From contig NZ_JAKZKS010000016.1 in NCBI RefSeq assembly GCF_022808615.1, forward strand, positions 1 through 64,000: 64,000 nucleotides of DNA. Direction: 5' to 3'. Position 1 is the first letter of the stretch, and every line of letters begins with the position of its first letter. The position numbers and the translations under genes were made by a program. Source of the DNA: Bacillus sp. FJAT-47783. GTDB taxonomy: Bacteria; Bacillota; Bacilli; Bacillales; Aeribacillaceae. Shown one piece after another: positions 54,220 through 63,687 of this stretch. Below the pieces are notes generated by a model. The model did no database searches. It was given only the letters and a program-made list of their open reading frames with translations, and was not told the DNA's origin.

Positions 54220-56040
54220 GTGACAGTCAATATAAATTTTATTAAAGAAAGTCAAAAAGGAATTATGAATCGGTTACTTGAGTGTTTGTATCGTGAGAGA
54301 TTATTGGATCTCACTCTGATTGAACCACTAAAGTTAAAAAGCTCATTGTCAACAGGAGCTGAATTAACCGTAAAATTACAGCGAACCTATCAACTAAATC
54401 GGTTTGATCTTCGAGAAGTAATATGGAAGGAAGAAAGTAAAGAAAAGAAAATTACAGACCCTCTGACCTTATTAACATTGTTGCAAAGAGAAGCTGTATT
54501 CCCTGAAGAAAGTTATCAAACGCTTTTCAAAGAGGTTGAAAATAGTGTTCAAAACTATGCCTTGTCTCTTCAAACTTTTCAAAGTCGTGTAAACGAAATC
54601 AATAAAGGGACACATCATAATTCGATCGATTGGTGCTTACAGCAAGTACAAGAAAATAATGATTTTAGTCCACTAGCTTTTTTTGAACAACTCATTGTAC
54701 ATGGTCATACGCTTCATCCGTGTACGAAAACGAAGCTCGGTTTTTCCAAAGAAGAGGTTGTTCGTTACTCACCTGAGTGTGGTGGTGAACCTTCTATTTC
54801 TTTTGTGGCTGTAAAACGTGATAGTACACATGTTACATCAATAGAAGGAGAACGATTTTCCGATTTGGTGTATCAAGAATTTCCACATCTACAAGCATTG
54901 GTGAGAAAAGAGTTGCTAGAGAAGGGGCTCATTCCGGATGATTATGAGATTATTCCCGTTCACCCGTGGCAGCTCGAACATACACTGCCAACGATGTATG
55001 AGGAGCCGATAAAAAAAGGAGAGCTAGTCATCCTTTCTGAAAAGCGAGAAACTTATGCATTAGCCTCTTTACGGACGTTATTAGCAAAGAAGTCGGGAAG
55101 ACAAGCTTTATTTCATATCAAAACGGCAATAAATGTTCAAGCGACGAGTGCGATTCGAACTGTATCTCCTCCTTCAACGATTCACGGACCGAAGCTATCA
55201 ACATTGTTTACAACTATTTTACAAAAAGAAAAAGCGGTAGCTAAGAAGCTCAGTTTATTAAAGGAATACAGTGGTATCCATTATCGATCTAAAGGAGAAA
55301 CAGATGAGAAAGCATATGAGCTAGGAAAAAATTTAGCCGCGATTATTCGTCAAAATCCGGAAGAGCTTGTATCATTTGAATCTCAAGAAATGGCAATTCC
55401 AGCTGTCTCCTTAATTTCAGATTCACCATTTTCTAACAAACCTGTTCTATTAGATGTTTTAAACACGTTTAAAAAAGAACACGAAATAGCGTCAGATAAA
55501 GAAGCTGTCATCACTTTTATGAAGGAATATGTAGCATTATGTTTTTCAACGCTTATTCCATTTATGACGAAGTATGGTGTAAGCTTTGAAGCACACTTGC
55601 AAAATAGTATTCCTGTGTTTCAACATGGGAAGCCTGTTCGGCTTATCATCCGGGATTACGGCGGAATTAAACTATACAATAAACGGCTGGAGAAACAAGG
55701 CTTGTCTATTGAACTAGAGAAAGGATCACATCTTAAGGCAACCGAACTTGACGAGTTGTACGAAACGTTCTCTCATGCCGTCATTCAAAATCATCTTGGT
55801 GAATTGATTATTTGTCTTGTCAAGCATCTTCCTATAAAGGAACAAGAACTATGGGAAATCGTTCAAATGGAGTGGATGAACACATTTGATCATTTGAAGC
55901 AACCTCAAGATCAAGAAATGATACGAAAGCCATTTATTTCGTTAAAAAGCTTAGTAAAAATGAGGCTTTACAACTCCATTGAAAATGAGTTTGTTGCAGT
56001 GAACAATCCGCTTTGGAAAATGAAGGAGGGAATCCATTGA
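54220..56040 (+). CDS. NIS siderophore synthetase, IucA/IucC family (first)
   Basis: 606 residues, GTG start after GGAGGGG. NIS synthetases join citrate to amines through an adenylate. Family marks: HPCTKTKLGF (H166), IPVHPWQLEH, SAIRTVSPP, and HLQNSIPVFQHGKPVRLIIRDYGG (H459). Its stop overlaps the start of the second NIS gene. With the MFS exporter and the PLP enzyme downstream, the set matches the four gene types of the staphyloferrin A locus (two NIS enzymes, SfaA-type exporter, SfaC-type PLP enzyme). Confidence 0.9.
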   Translation: MTVNINFIKESQKGIMNRLLECLYRERLLDLTLIEPLKLKSSLSTGAELTVKLQRTYQLNRFDLREVIWKEESKEKKITDPLTLLTLLQREAVFPEESYQTLFKEVENSVQNYALSLQTFQSRVNEINKGTHHNSIDWCLQQVQENNDFSPLAFFEQLIVHGHTLHPCTKTKLGFSKEEVVRYSPECGGEPSISFVAVKRDSTHVTSIEGERFSDLVYQEFPHLQALVRKELLEKGLIPDDYEIIPVHPWQLEHTLPTMYEEPIKKGELVILSEKRETYALASLRTLLAKKSGRQALFHIKTAINVQATSAIRTVSPPSTIHGPKLSTLFTTILQKEKAVAKKLSLLKEYSGIHYRSKGETDEKAYELGKNLAAIIRQNPEELVSFESQEMAIPAVSLISDSPFSNKPVLLDVLNTFKKEHEIASDKEAVITFMKEYVALCFSTLIPFMTKYGVSFEAHLQNSIPVFQHGKPVRLIIRDYGGIKLYNKRLEKQGLSIELEKGSHLKATELDELYETFSHAVIQNHLGELIICLVKHLPIKEQELWEIVQMEWMNTFDHLKQPQDQEMIRKPFISLKSLVKMRLYNSIENEFVAVNNPLWKMKEGIH

Positions 56041-57998
56041 GCATTCACCTTGTCATAAATAGTCGCTTAAATATTGAACCGTACTTAGAGTATGAACAAT
56101 CTTGTCTGCGTTATATGGAAAAAGAGGAAAAAGAACATTTCTATACATTTCAAAAGCAATTAGAGCACGGAAAGCGAACCATTCTTTATCGGCTTCTTGA
56201 GTCTTTTTTGCGAGAAGATATTCTTCATTTTCGAAGTAATAGTTTTGAAATACAGCGAATTGGAAATGTTTTTGTTGTGAATGATCCAGAATTTTCTTAT
56301 CAATGGGAGCAAGTAAGCCGTATTTTAGCACATGTTTCAATCGAAGAAGGAAAGAAATATTTATTTTTACCGGTGTCTGATAACTGTTTTTACTTAATTC
56401 CATTCAGCACCAAGCATGCATTTTATCGCTATCAATTAGAGGGTGACGTACTGTTTTATCGTGGGGAAGAAAGAGTGATACCGGACTGTGTACAGTTGTT
56501 TAACAGTTTATTTGAAAGCTTTCCCCGCATACATGAAGAACAGAGAAATTGGGAAAAACTACTGAATGAACTCATGAACGGAAGTGTTAACTTAGCCCTT
56601 TCGTATACGTTTTTTGAAAAAAAGAAATCGTTGGACAATAGGAAAGAGGATGGAATGTCCCCTATACAAATGGGCTTATATTTTGAGCAATTGTGTACAG
56701 AAGGGCATCATCTGCATCCTGGAACGAAAACGAAAATGGGAATGGAAGTTGAGGACGTTGTACGATATGCTCCTGAATTAAATGGAGAAGTAGATATAAA
56801 GTTTGTTGCCGTAAAAAAGGATTGTATTGCAAAAAACACGATAAACGGAGAAGACTCAAATGAAATATTAATGAAACAATTTCCATCCCTTCACAACGAG
56901 CGAATTCAAAAGCTTATACAAAATGAATATGCCCTTATTCCAGTCCATTCTTGGCAATTTGACCACGTTTTATTTGATTTGTATGAACAAGAAATAAAAG
57001 ATGGAACCATCGTGCCACTTAAAGATTTTTCGATTCCATCTAAAGCGACGACGTCATTTCGGACGGTAGTCCCAGATGATGAGGATTTATTTGTAAAATT
57101 AGCGGTACATAGTCAGATGACTTCGACAACGCGTTCCATATCGATTCAAACAGCGATGAATGGCCCCGTTGTTTCGAGACTGATTCAAACTATTTTGGGA
57201 CGTGAAAAATGGTTGGCATCCACTTTTATACCAATTCATGAAACATTCGGAATTGGATTTTTATCCAATGATCGAGTAAAAAGCCGGAATTTAACGGCGA
57301 TGATACGTGAGGGAATTTCGAAGTACGTTAAGCAAGGGGAAATACCTGTTCCGGCTTCGTCCTTTCATAGTGTTACAGTTACAACAGAAAAGCGTCTATT
57401 AGAGGATCTTTTTGATGAATATTGTAAAAATCAATCATTGACTTCCAAGGAAGCGGCTGAATCTTTTATTTATGATTATTGCCAAATTACATTACCGGGA
57501 TATTTGACGTTTATGGTGAAATACGGAATCGGAGTAGAGGGTCATCTGCAAAATTCGGTCGTCGTGTTTCAAGATGGAAAGCCAGTGAAGTTGCTTTTTC
57601 GAGATTGGGGAGGCTCCCGGATTTATAAGGAGCGCTTAGAAAAGCAAGGAATAACTTTTCAATTGTATCCTCATTCAGTCTCAGAGACAGATGATGTGAT
57701 CGAAATGTTTAATAAAATGCACTATACCGTTTTTCAAAGTCATATTGGGGAAGTCATTCGCCTCATTAGCTCATATGCAAAAGTTTGTGAGAAAAAATGC
57801 TGGAACATTGTAAAGGCTGTTTGTGAACGTGTATTGCAAAACTTACAAGCGCAAGAAGGAGTGAGGAAAAACGTATCGCATGACCGTAAGTATTTATTTG
57901 CTCAAACGGTCGATCATAAAGCGTTAACGAAAATGAGACTTTATGAAGATCATCCTGGTTATTTATATGTAAAAGTACCCAATCCACTCCATGAATAG
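56037..57998 (+). CDS. NIS siderophore synthetase, IucA/IucC family (second)
   Basis: 653 residues. TTG 56037 is chosen: GAAGGAGGG lies 6 bp ahead, and the TTGA overlap with the preceding stop suggests coupling. HPGTKTKMG (H227), IPVHSWQFDH, TSFRTVVPDD, TSTTRSIS and HLQNSVVVFQDGKPVKLLFRDWGG (H503) are present. In staphyloferrin A assembly one NIS enzyme couples the first citrate to D-ornithine and the other adds the second citrate; which is which cannot be told here. Confidence 0.9.
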   Translation: MSIHLVINSRLNIEPYLEYEQSCLRYMEKEEKEHFYTFQKQLEHGKRTILYRLLESFLREDILHFRSNSFEIQRIGNVFVVNDPEFSYQWEQVSRILAHVSIEEGKKYLFLPVSDNCFYLIPFSTKHAFYRYQLEGDVLFYRGEERVIPDCVQLFNSLFESFPRIHEEQRNWEKLLNELMNGSVNLALSYTFFEKKKSLDNRKEDGMSPIQMGLYFEQLCTEGHHLHPGTKTKMGMEVEDVVRYAPELNGEVDIKFVAVKKDCIAKNTINGEDSNEILMKQFPSLHNERIQKLIQNEYALIPVHSWQFDHVLFDLYEQEIKDGTIVPLKDFSIPSKATTSFRTVVPDDEDLFVKLAVHSQMTSTTRSISIQTAMNGPVVSRLIQTILGREKWLASTFIPIHETFGIGFLSNDRVKSRNLTAMIREGISKYVKQGEIPVPASSFHSVTVTTEKRLLEDLFDEYCKNQSLTSKEAAESFIYDYCQITLPGYLTFMVKYGIGVEGHLQNSVVVFQDGKPVKLLFRDWGGSRIYKERLEKQGITFQLYPHSVSETDDVIEMFNKMHYTVFQSHIGEVIRLISSYAKVCEKKCWNIVKAVCERVLQNLQAQEGVRKNVSHDRKYLFAQTVDHKALTKMRLYEDHPGYLYVKVPNPLHE

Positions 57999-58023
57999 CA
58001 AAGGTTTTTGCCTTAAATAGAGG

Positions 58024-59298
58024 ATGATGATAACGATGAAACGATTTCGTAATAAAAACTCTTATAAGCCGTTTTTAATCTCTAGCTTTTTTAGTCGTTT
58101 CGGAGAATGGATGGATTTTACCGTTTTAAATTGGGTTATATTAGAAGCGACAAAATCACCGGCAGCAATTGGTGTGCTTAATGCATGCCGGTTAATCCCG
58201 ATTTTTCTTTTTAGCCTGTTAGGCGGGATACTGTCTGATCGATACTCCAATAAGAAGATATTGCAATGGAGTCAAATCGGTTTGTCTCTTTTAACGGCTA
58301 CGTTTATTTTTATCTACAATGCCCATTTTTCTTTCTTCTTACTTGTTGTGATTGTTTTCTTGCGCAGCGTTATTTTAGCTGTTGAAACACCTGTTCGAAA
58401 TACGTTTATTGCAAGCCTTACTGAGAAAAAACAGTTAGCGAGTGCGATTTCCATGCACACATCAATTATTCATATTTCTCGATTAATTGGACCAGCTCTG
58501 GCAGGATTTTTGCTTGTCTCGGTTCATGAAAATGTTTTGTTTATTATCTATATTGTTTTGTTATTATTATCAGCCGTTTGTCTGATTCGTTTGCCGGAGG
58601 GGATAGGCCAGAAAAAGACTAAAACAGCTAAGAAGAGCTCGATGAAAGAAGTCTTTTCTTTTATCAAACAAGATCGTCCTCTTCAAGGATTGTTGTTTTT
58701 ATCAATCGTTCCGATGCTGTTCGGATTTCCATACTCATCATTGCTTCCAATTTTTGTTCAACAATTGATGAACTTAGGGCCCGATCAATTTGGGGTGATG
58801 CTTTCCTTTTCATCCGTTGGAGCGTTTCTTTCAACGGTTATTATGTCTATGAATTGGATAAAGGTAACGGCCACAAAAATGATCGGTGCCTGTCTATTAT
58901 TTAGTTTTATGTTAATGATTTTTATCGTGAGCTCATCTCATGTTTTGGTTGTATGGTGTTTACTCTTTTTCATCGGTTTTTTTGGACAAGCTTACCGAAC
59001 ATCTAATCGCATCTTACTTCAATACTATGTTCCAGACGAGATGAGAGGGAGAGTTTTAAGCATAGCGTTAATGGATCGCGGATTTATTTCATTAGGTGTC
59101 CTTTTATTTAGCTTTATTGCGGAATGGAGCGTGTATGGATCTGGAATTTTGATGGGAATGTGTTGTTTTATTTTTTCATTGATTATTTTTGTCTTAAATC
59201 GTGATGCGTTTGCGGGATTATCGAAAGGAGAAGAAGATGATACAAGAGGAGAAGTTATACGTCGAAGACATCATTTTAAAATCGAAAAAACGACATGA
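58024..59298 (+). CDS. MFS transporter, probable siderophore exporter
   Basis: 424 residues with 12 expected spans. It is an EntS-like member: SSFFSRFGEWMDFTVLNWVIL, the loop GGILSDRYSNKK, and ETPVRNTFIASLTEKKQLASA. It lies 25 bp after the second NIS gene and its end overlaps the next gene by 62 bp. In this operon it most likely exports the finished siderophore, as SfaA does. Several ATG codons (58024, 58027, 58036) could serve as the start. The C-terminal tail RRRHHFKIEKTT is translated from DNA that also codes for the next protein. Confidence 0.85.
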   Translation: MMITMKRFRNKNSYKPFLISSFFSRFGEWMDFTVLNWVILEATKSPAAIGVLNACRLIPIFLFSLLGGILSDRYSNKKILQWSQIGLSLLTATFIFIYNAHFSFFLLVVIVFLRSVILAVETPVRNTFIASLTEKKQLASAISMHTSIIHISRLIGPALAGFLLVSVHENVLFIIYIVLLLLSAVCLIRLPEGIGQKKTKTAKKSSMKEVFSFIKQDRPLQGLLFLSIVPMLFGFPYSSLLPIFVQQLMNLGPDQFGVMLSFSSVGAFLSTVIMSMNWIKVTATKMIGACLLFSFMLMIFIVSSSHVLVVWCLLFFIGFFGQAYRTSNRILLQYYVPDEMRGRVLSIALMDRGFISLGVLLFSFIAEWSVYGSGILMGMCCFIFSLIIFVLNRDAFAGLSKGEEDDTRGEVIRRRHHFKIEKTT

Positions 59299-60433
59299 AC
59301 CATTCTGTGCGTATGTGTATGATTTAAAGCAATTATCAAGTCATGTTCAACATTTAAAGCGTTCATTACCGAAGCAATGTGCATTATTTTATGCGATGAA
59401 AGCCAATCCCGACAAAGAAATCTTACAAACGCTCGAGCCATTCGTTGATGGGTTTGAGTTGGCTTCACTTGGGGAAGTATCGAAGGTTAACGAGTTATGC
59501 TTGAACAAGCCAAAGGTGCTAAGTGGACCGGTGAAAACAGACGAGACGTTGCGTAAAGCGATTATAAGTGGTGTTTGTGTCATTCATGTTGAAAGTGAAT
59601 GGGAACTAAATCGAATAGCTCTTATAACGGAAGAACTTCAACAAGAGGTACAAATTGCTTTACGCGTAAACTTACAACTAGCGATAGCAGGTGCCCGTTT
59701 GACGATGGCGGGAAAAGCAACACAGTTTGGAGTAGATGAACAAGACGTACCGAGACTCATTCACAATGTTAAGGGTTGTCGTTTCATCCAACTAGTCGGT
59801 TTTCATTTTCATTCCGTCTCCAATAATTTAGATGCTGTGGCACATGCTCAATTTGTATCTCATTGTTTCCAAAAAGTAAACGAATGGGAAAACAAGTTTG
59901 ATTTGAATGTTACCTATATTAATGTAGGTGGGGGTGTTGGGATTCATTATGAAGAACACGACTCGCCGTTTGATTGGTCGTTATTTACTTCTCAAGTTCA
60001 GCGTGTAATAAACAAAGAGGCTCATCCGTCTTGGAAAATCGTCTTCGAACTTGGCCGTTACATGGTAGCCGAATGTGGATATTATGTGAGTGAAGTAATG
60101 GATGTTAAGGTAAACCACGGAGAATCATTTGTTCTCATTCGTGGTGGATCTCATCATTTGCGTTTGCCAGCAGCATGGAAGATGAGTCATCCTTTTGAAG
60201 TGATTCCGGTCAACCAGTGGTCTTATCCAAGTTCACGTCCAGCTTTACAGGACAGGCACGTGACGATAGCGGGAGAATTGTGTACACCAAATGACGTTTT
60301 AGCTCGCAACGTATATTGCAAACAAGTGCGAGTTGGTGACCTCATCAAATTTAAGATGGCAGGAGCTTATGCATGGACGATTTCCCACCATGATTTTTTA
60401 AGTCATTCCCATCCGGAATTTTTGTACATTTAA
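59237..60433 (+). CDS. PLP-dependent decarboxylase/racemase (LysA-fold), SfaC-like
   Basis: 398 residues, fold type III. The PLP lysine is K55 (FYAMKANPD), with GGGVGIHY (phosphate site), ELGRYMVAECG and GELCTPNDVL (C349, D353), the C-x3-D motif of diaminopimelate and ornithine decarboxylases. ATG 59237 follows AAAGGAG. In siderophore operons such a protein makes the amine unit: SfaC is thought to give D-ornithine, SbnH decarboxylates a citryl-diaminopropionate intermediate. The intact C-x3-D motif leaves decarboxylation possible. Confidence 0.82.
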   Translation: MIQEEKLYVEDIILKSKKRHEPFCAYVYDLKQLSSHVQHLKRSLPKQCALFYAMKANPDKEILQTLEPFVDGFELASLGEVSKVNELCLNKPKVLSGPVKTDETLRKAIISGVCVIHVESEWELNRIALITEELQQEVQIALRVNLQLAIAGARLTMAGKATQFGVDEQDVPRLIHNVKGCRFIQLVGFHFHSVSNNLDAVAHAQFVSHCFQKVNEWENKFDLNVTYINVGGGVGIHYEEHDSPFDWSLFTSQVQRVINKEAHPSWKIVFELGRYMVAECGYYVSEVMDVKVNHGESFVLIRGGSHHLRLPAAWKMSHPFEVIPVNQWSYPSSRPALQDRHVTIAGELCTPNDVLARNVYCKQVRVGDLIKFKMAGAYAWTISHHDFLSHSHPEFLYI

Positions 60434-60439
60434 AAAGAA

Positions 60440-60570
60440 AGTGCTGTGCGAAAAGTATTATTTACGTACCGAAATCTAAAAAACAGACCGAAAGAATGCT
60501 GACTTTACAGCATTCTTTTGGTCTTAATTTTGGAGCATTTTACCCTAAAATAGACTTTTTAGACAGCACT
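60440..60570. mobile_element. Palindromic MITE, copy B
   Basis: AGTGCTGTG (60440-60448) and ACAGCACT (60563-60570) form the ends. The centre GACCGAAAGAATGCTG/CAGCATTCTTTTGGTC and the tail TTAATTTTGGAGCATTTT match copy A. It lies 7 bp after the siderophore operon's last stop, where a terminator would be expected, and its hairpin may serve as one. Confidence 0.75.
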
Positions 60571-60673
60571 ATTTTTTGTAAGACGAGAATTTATCTCTTT
60601 TTAATAAATTTTTCAGGAATTAATGGAGTCTTCGGTCTTAAGAAGCTTTCAGCTAAAGAGGTGTAAGCGTGTT

Positions 60674-60728
60674 CCTCGTGCGGTTGCGTTCTTTTTTGAT
60701 GAACTTGCGGATACGCTTTTTTCTGCTT
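60674..60728. repeat. Two lone units related to the phased word tracts
   Basis: TCGTGCGG (about 60675) and AACTTGCGGATACGC (60702-60716) resemble the word of tract T2, about 27 bp apart, between MITE copies B and C. Too short to call a tract. Confidence 0.35.
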
Positions 60729-60735
60729 GTCTATA

Positions 60736-60803
60736 AACGAAAAGAATGCTGACTTTACAGCATTCTTTTCGTCTTAAACTATGGACTTTTTAGACAGCGT
60801 CTG
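60736..60803. mobile_element. Palindromic MITE, copy C (partial)
   Basis: The central hairpin ACGAAAAGAATGCTG/CAGCATTCTTTTCGT and the right tail GGACTTTTTAGACAGC match copies A and B. The left end is not recognisable and the tail is shorter, so it is a truncated copy. Confidence 0.68.
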
Positions 60804-60822
60804 AAGATTAAACATTCTGAAA

Positions 60823-60954
60823 TTAACGACTCTGCTTTTCTAGTAGTTTAGCTAAAATGTATGTTTTATAACTTTCCAGCTTCCGTCCTTCATAGTTGCG
60901 AATTCCTAGTTTTTTTAATTCTTTAACATACCATCCTTTACTTCCGAAATACAT
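60823..60954 (-). CDS. Small YflJ-like (DUF2639-type) protein
   Basis: 43 residues: MYFGSKGWYVKELKKLGIR, then a basic helix with SYKTYILAKLLEKQSR. This resembles the very short Bacillus YflJ/DUF2639 proteins, which share the GSKGW-x-V-x-E-L-K start and a K-T-Y segment. GAGGGG precedes the ATG on the minus strand. The role of the family is unknown. It is too short for common ORF cut-offs but the family match makes it real. Confidence 0.78.
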   Translation of the reverse strand: MYFGSKGWYVKELKKLGIRNYEGRKLESYKTYILAKLLEKQSR

Positions 60955-61132
60955 GAAACCCCTCATCCTTTCTTTTAATATGGTCTCATCACCCAGAAGT
61001 CTAGTCTCGCTGATTATGTTTATTGTAACATTATGGTATTGTAAACAAAAGAAGTTTGTTTAAAAACGGTAGACATTTTCCATTCACTCTACTAGTATTA
61101 GATAGGATAAAGACGAGAGGGGAGTGAATACG

Positions 61133-61870
61133 TTGAGCCACTACTTGTCATATGAACAAATGATTAAAATTTGTGATAAGATTAACGAAAAATATATTCC
61201 AGATGGCGAATCGTTTTTTGTCAAAGTAGAGGAGTTATTTCAAATAGAGGAACCTGTTACGTTCCAACAATTTATGGTCATGACTTTAAAAGGGCTATTA
61301 TCCGTAGTGGATGAAGAGATTGAGAAAATTGAACAGAAAGCCACTATTAAACCAAGCTGTTTAAAAGGTTGTGCGCATTGCTGTTATTTTCCCATCATTG
61401 TGACACAAGCCGAAGGAAAAATGCTAGTGGATTACATCGAAACGTTACCGGAAAAAGCACGTGAAGATATGAAGGCGCATTTAAAAGACTATTTTTCAAC
61501 CTATGAGGCGAAGATCAAAGACGTGTGCTCCATGCCATTTGAAGGAGATTTTAAGAAAACATATATTCGAAAACAATTACCTTGCCCGTTTTTGGATACG
61601 AATTCTAATACGTGTAAAGCGTATGAAGTGCGTCCGATTCCGTGCCGAACCTATTTGAATTACTGTGATCCCATCGTCTGCGCCGAAAACGATGTCCCGA
61701 AGGAACCGTTTAGTTACGAGTTCTTTTATGCTTTTTACATGCAAGCACTAAACGAAGTCATACAAGAGCTGGTCGAGGAAGAAGAGTTTCCGTTTCACTA
61801 CCCTCAAGACCTCGTTACGTATGACTATTTACCAAACCTACTCAAAAAGTATTTACATGAAATTCGATAA
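61133..61870 (+). CDS. YkgJ-type cysteine cluster protein
   Basis: 245 residues. Eight or more cysteines fall in CLKGCAHCCYFP and CPFLD...CKAYEVRPIPCRTY...CDPIVC, the pattern of YkgJ/CxxCxxCC proteins that bind zinc or iron. TTG 61133 is preferred to GTG 61124 because GAGGGGAG is 7 bp ahead of it. The function is not settled. It stands alone, with a strong terminator after it. Confidence 0.87.
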   Translation: MSHYLSYEQMIKICDKINEKYIPDGESFFVKVEELFQIEEPVTFQQFMVMTLKGLLSVVDEEIEKIEQKATIKPSCLKGCAHCCYFPIIVTQAEGKMLVDYIETLPEKAREDMKAHLKDYFSTYEAKIKDVCSMPFEGDFKKTYIRKQLPCPFLDTNSNTCKAYEVRPIPCRTYLNYCDPIVCAENDVPKEPFSYEFFYAFYMQALNEVIQELVEEEEFPFHYPQDLVTYDYLPNLLKKYLHEIR

Positions 61871-61875
61871 TGATA

Positions 61876-61921
61876 GACCGTAAGATTTGTTGGGGAAACA
61901 ACATCTTACGGTCTTTTTTTG
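61876..61921 (+). terminator. Terminator of the YkgJ-type gene
   Basis: AGACCGTAAGAT..TTGTT and AACAA..ATCTTACGGTCT pair, followed by TTTTTT. Confidence 0.88.
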
Positions 61922-62260
61922 AGGAGGCTCAAATATGAACTGAGTGAACTATTCAAAAAGAGGAGTCTTATTTAGATTTAGTATCAATAGATCAAAATCC
62001 AAAAATCATATTTACTGAGATTACACAATAGAAATCTTCTATTCCTTTAAATACAATTAACTCATTCATCATTTTTTCACAAGGGTCATGCGTGGAAATA
62101 AAGGAACTAAGTTTCCTATTTTATTTTCACTTTCTGAAAAAAGCCAGTATCTTGTAAACTGTTATCAGATTAACATAACATACGTCTATTTTTTGATTTT
62201 CAGTCAAATTTTAATAAGAATAAAATAGATTAGAGATGTAAGGAATGGTGAATAATCAAA
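61922..62260. other. Intergenic region without a clear gene
   Basis: AT-rich. GAGGAG occurs twice without a proper frame behind it. No repeat of the families seen elsewhere in the window is present. Confidence 0.5.
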
Positions 62261-62980
62261 ATGGTATCTAGCAACATCGTAATCAGTTTATTTAGTGTAT
62301 TCAGTGTAATTATTATCTTTTTTGGTTTCCTAATAGTTCTACCTAAATATTTACATTTCAAACGGTCAGCATATCAAGGTATTACAGGTCACCGATTCTT
62401 TAACACAATATTGGACAAAGGAAAGTATGGTGAATTTTTGACCTTTTCCTACCTTGAAAAACTTAAAGGACATCACCGTTTACTATGTAATCTTTATATA
62501 CCTAAAAAGAATGGTTCAACAACAGAGATTGATTTATTAATGATTACCGAAACAGGACTTTATGTTTTTGAATCGAAAAACTACAGCGGGTGGATCTTTG
62601 GTAATGAGAAGAACAGGTATTGGACTCAATCATTCCCAAATGGGAAGAAGGAGCGTTTTTACAATCCAATATGGCAAAACAGCGGTCATATTACTGCACT
62701 AAAAGATGTCCTCGACTTGAATTATCACCCATATTTAAAATCAGTCATAATTTTCAGCGAGAGATGTCAACTTAAAAATCTACAAGTTCACTCATCCAAC
62801 GTAAACATTTTAAAAAGAAACGGTTTAGTGAAATAAATGAGGAAAGAAATAAAAAAAGGTTCGAAGGTCTTAACAAAAGATGACATTAACCTTCTTTTCA
62901 CACAGCTTGAGAAATTTACGAGGGTAGATCAAAGCATTAAAGAACAACATATCCAATCTGTGAAGAAGAAAACAATGTAA
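62261..62980 (+). pseudogene. NERD-domain membrane protein interrupted by an in-frame stop
   Basis: The first part (191 residues) has one membrane span (VISLFSVFSVIIIFFGFLIVL), then the NERD nuclease-related domain: GKYGEFLTF, TEIDLLMITETGLYVFESKNYSGW and KSVIIFSERC. At 62834-62836 a TAA stops it, but the same frame continues with MRKEIKKGSKVLTKDDINLLFTQLE to a second stop at 62978-62980. This second part looks like the usual C-terminal helices of NERD proteins. A single base change (for example GAA to TAA) would explain the break. The NERD core itself is complete. Confidence 0.75.
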
Positions 62981-63049
62981 CGATTCTTCGTAGACTAAAA
63001 TATACATAATAATGGGAGTAATAATCACGGGAATATTACTCCCATTTAC

Positions 63050-63400
63050 TTAATTCATATACTGTTTCAACCGCTTCTGCATATGTAATCGCAATGCTTT
63101 CCAAAAACGAAATTCATCTTGGTATCCCCTTACCACGAATTTGTATCTCCAAATATCCTCGTTAATGATTTCACGATCGTACACCTTAATTCCGCTTTTC
63201 TGCATGGATTTTCGTGTAGTTCTAATATCTTGATTAATCTGGTTAATAATTCTTTCATACTGCTCAATTAGCGGCTTCTGAAGACGAATAGACGATTGTT
63301 TGACCGAATCGATATCCTTTTCTAATGTAGTCTTCAATAATTTAAGGATTATGTAATCGGCAGCCGTATCTTTGTCTTCTGTTGTTAATGGTGGTTTCAA
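63050..63400 (-). CDS. Hypothetical helical protein
   Basis: 116 residues from a TTG with GAGGTG ahead. It is charged, mostly helical, with RYKFVVRGYQDEFRFWKALRLHMQKRLKQYM at its end (split: RYKFVVRGYQDEF and FWKALRLHMQKRLK). I have seen similar short proteins near phage and integrative-element genes in Bacillus, but do not know a function. Its strand opposes both neighbours. Confidence 0.65.
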   Translation of the reverse strand: MKPPLTTEDKDTAADYIILKLLKTTLEKDIDSVKQSSIRLQKPLIEQYERIINQINQDIRTTRKSMQKSGIKVYDREIINEDIWRYKFVVRGYQDEFRFWKALRLHMQKRLKQYMN

Positions 63401-63687
63401 ATCAGTTCACCTCTAAATCGATAGAACTCTACATTTATCATATTAGAAAATAGTCGTAAAGGATAGAGGATAAAACATAGTCCTATCGCGATGCTTACTA
63501 GTATTTCTCTTTCTTTAGTTGTCCTATGTATTTCCTGACTATATTGAATAAGTGCTCAGTTTTGCTTAAAAAGTAAGAAGGAGCTTTATAACGTTCCATT
63601 TATGAAAAAGTACTGAACAAAGGGCAAACAAGTGTTCTGTTTGATAAAATAAAGTAAGTAAGAAAACTGTTAGAGGAGAGTTCTAAG

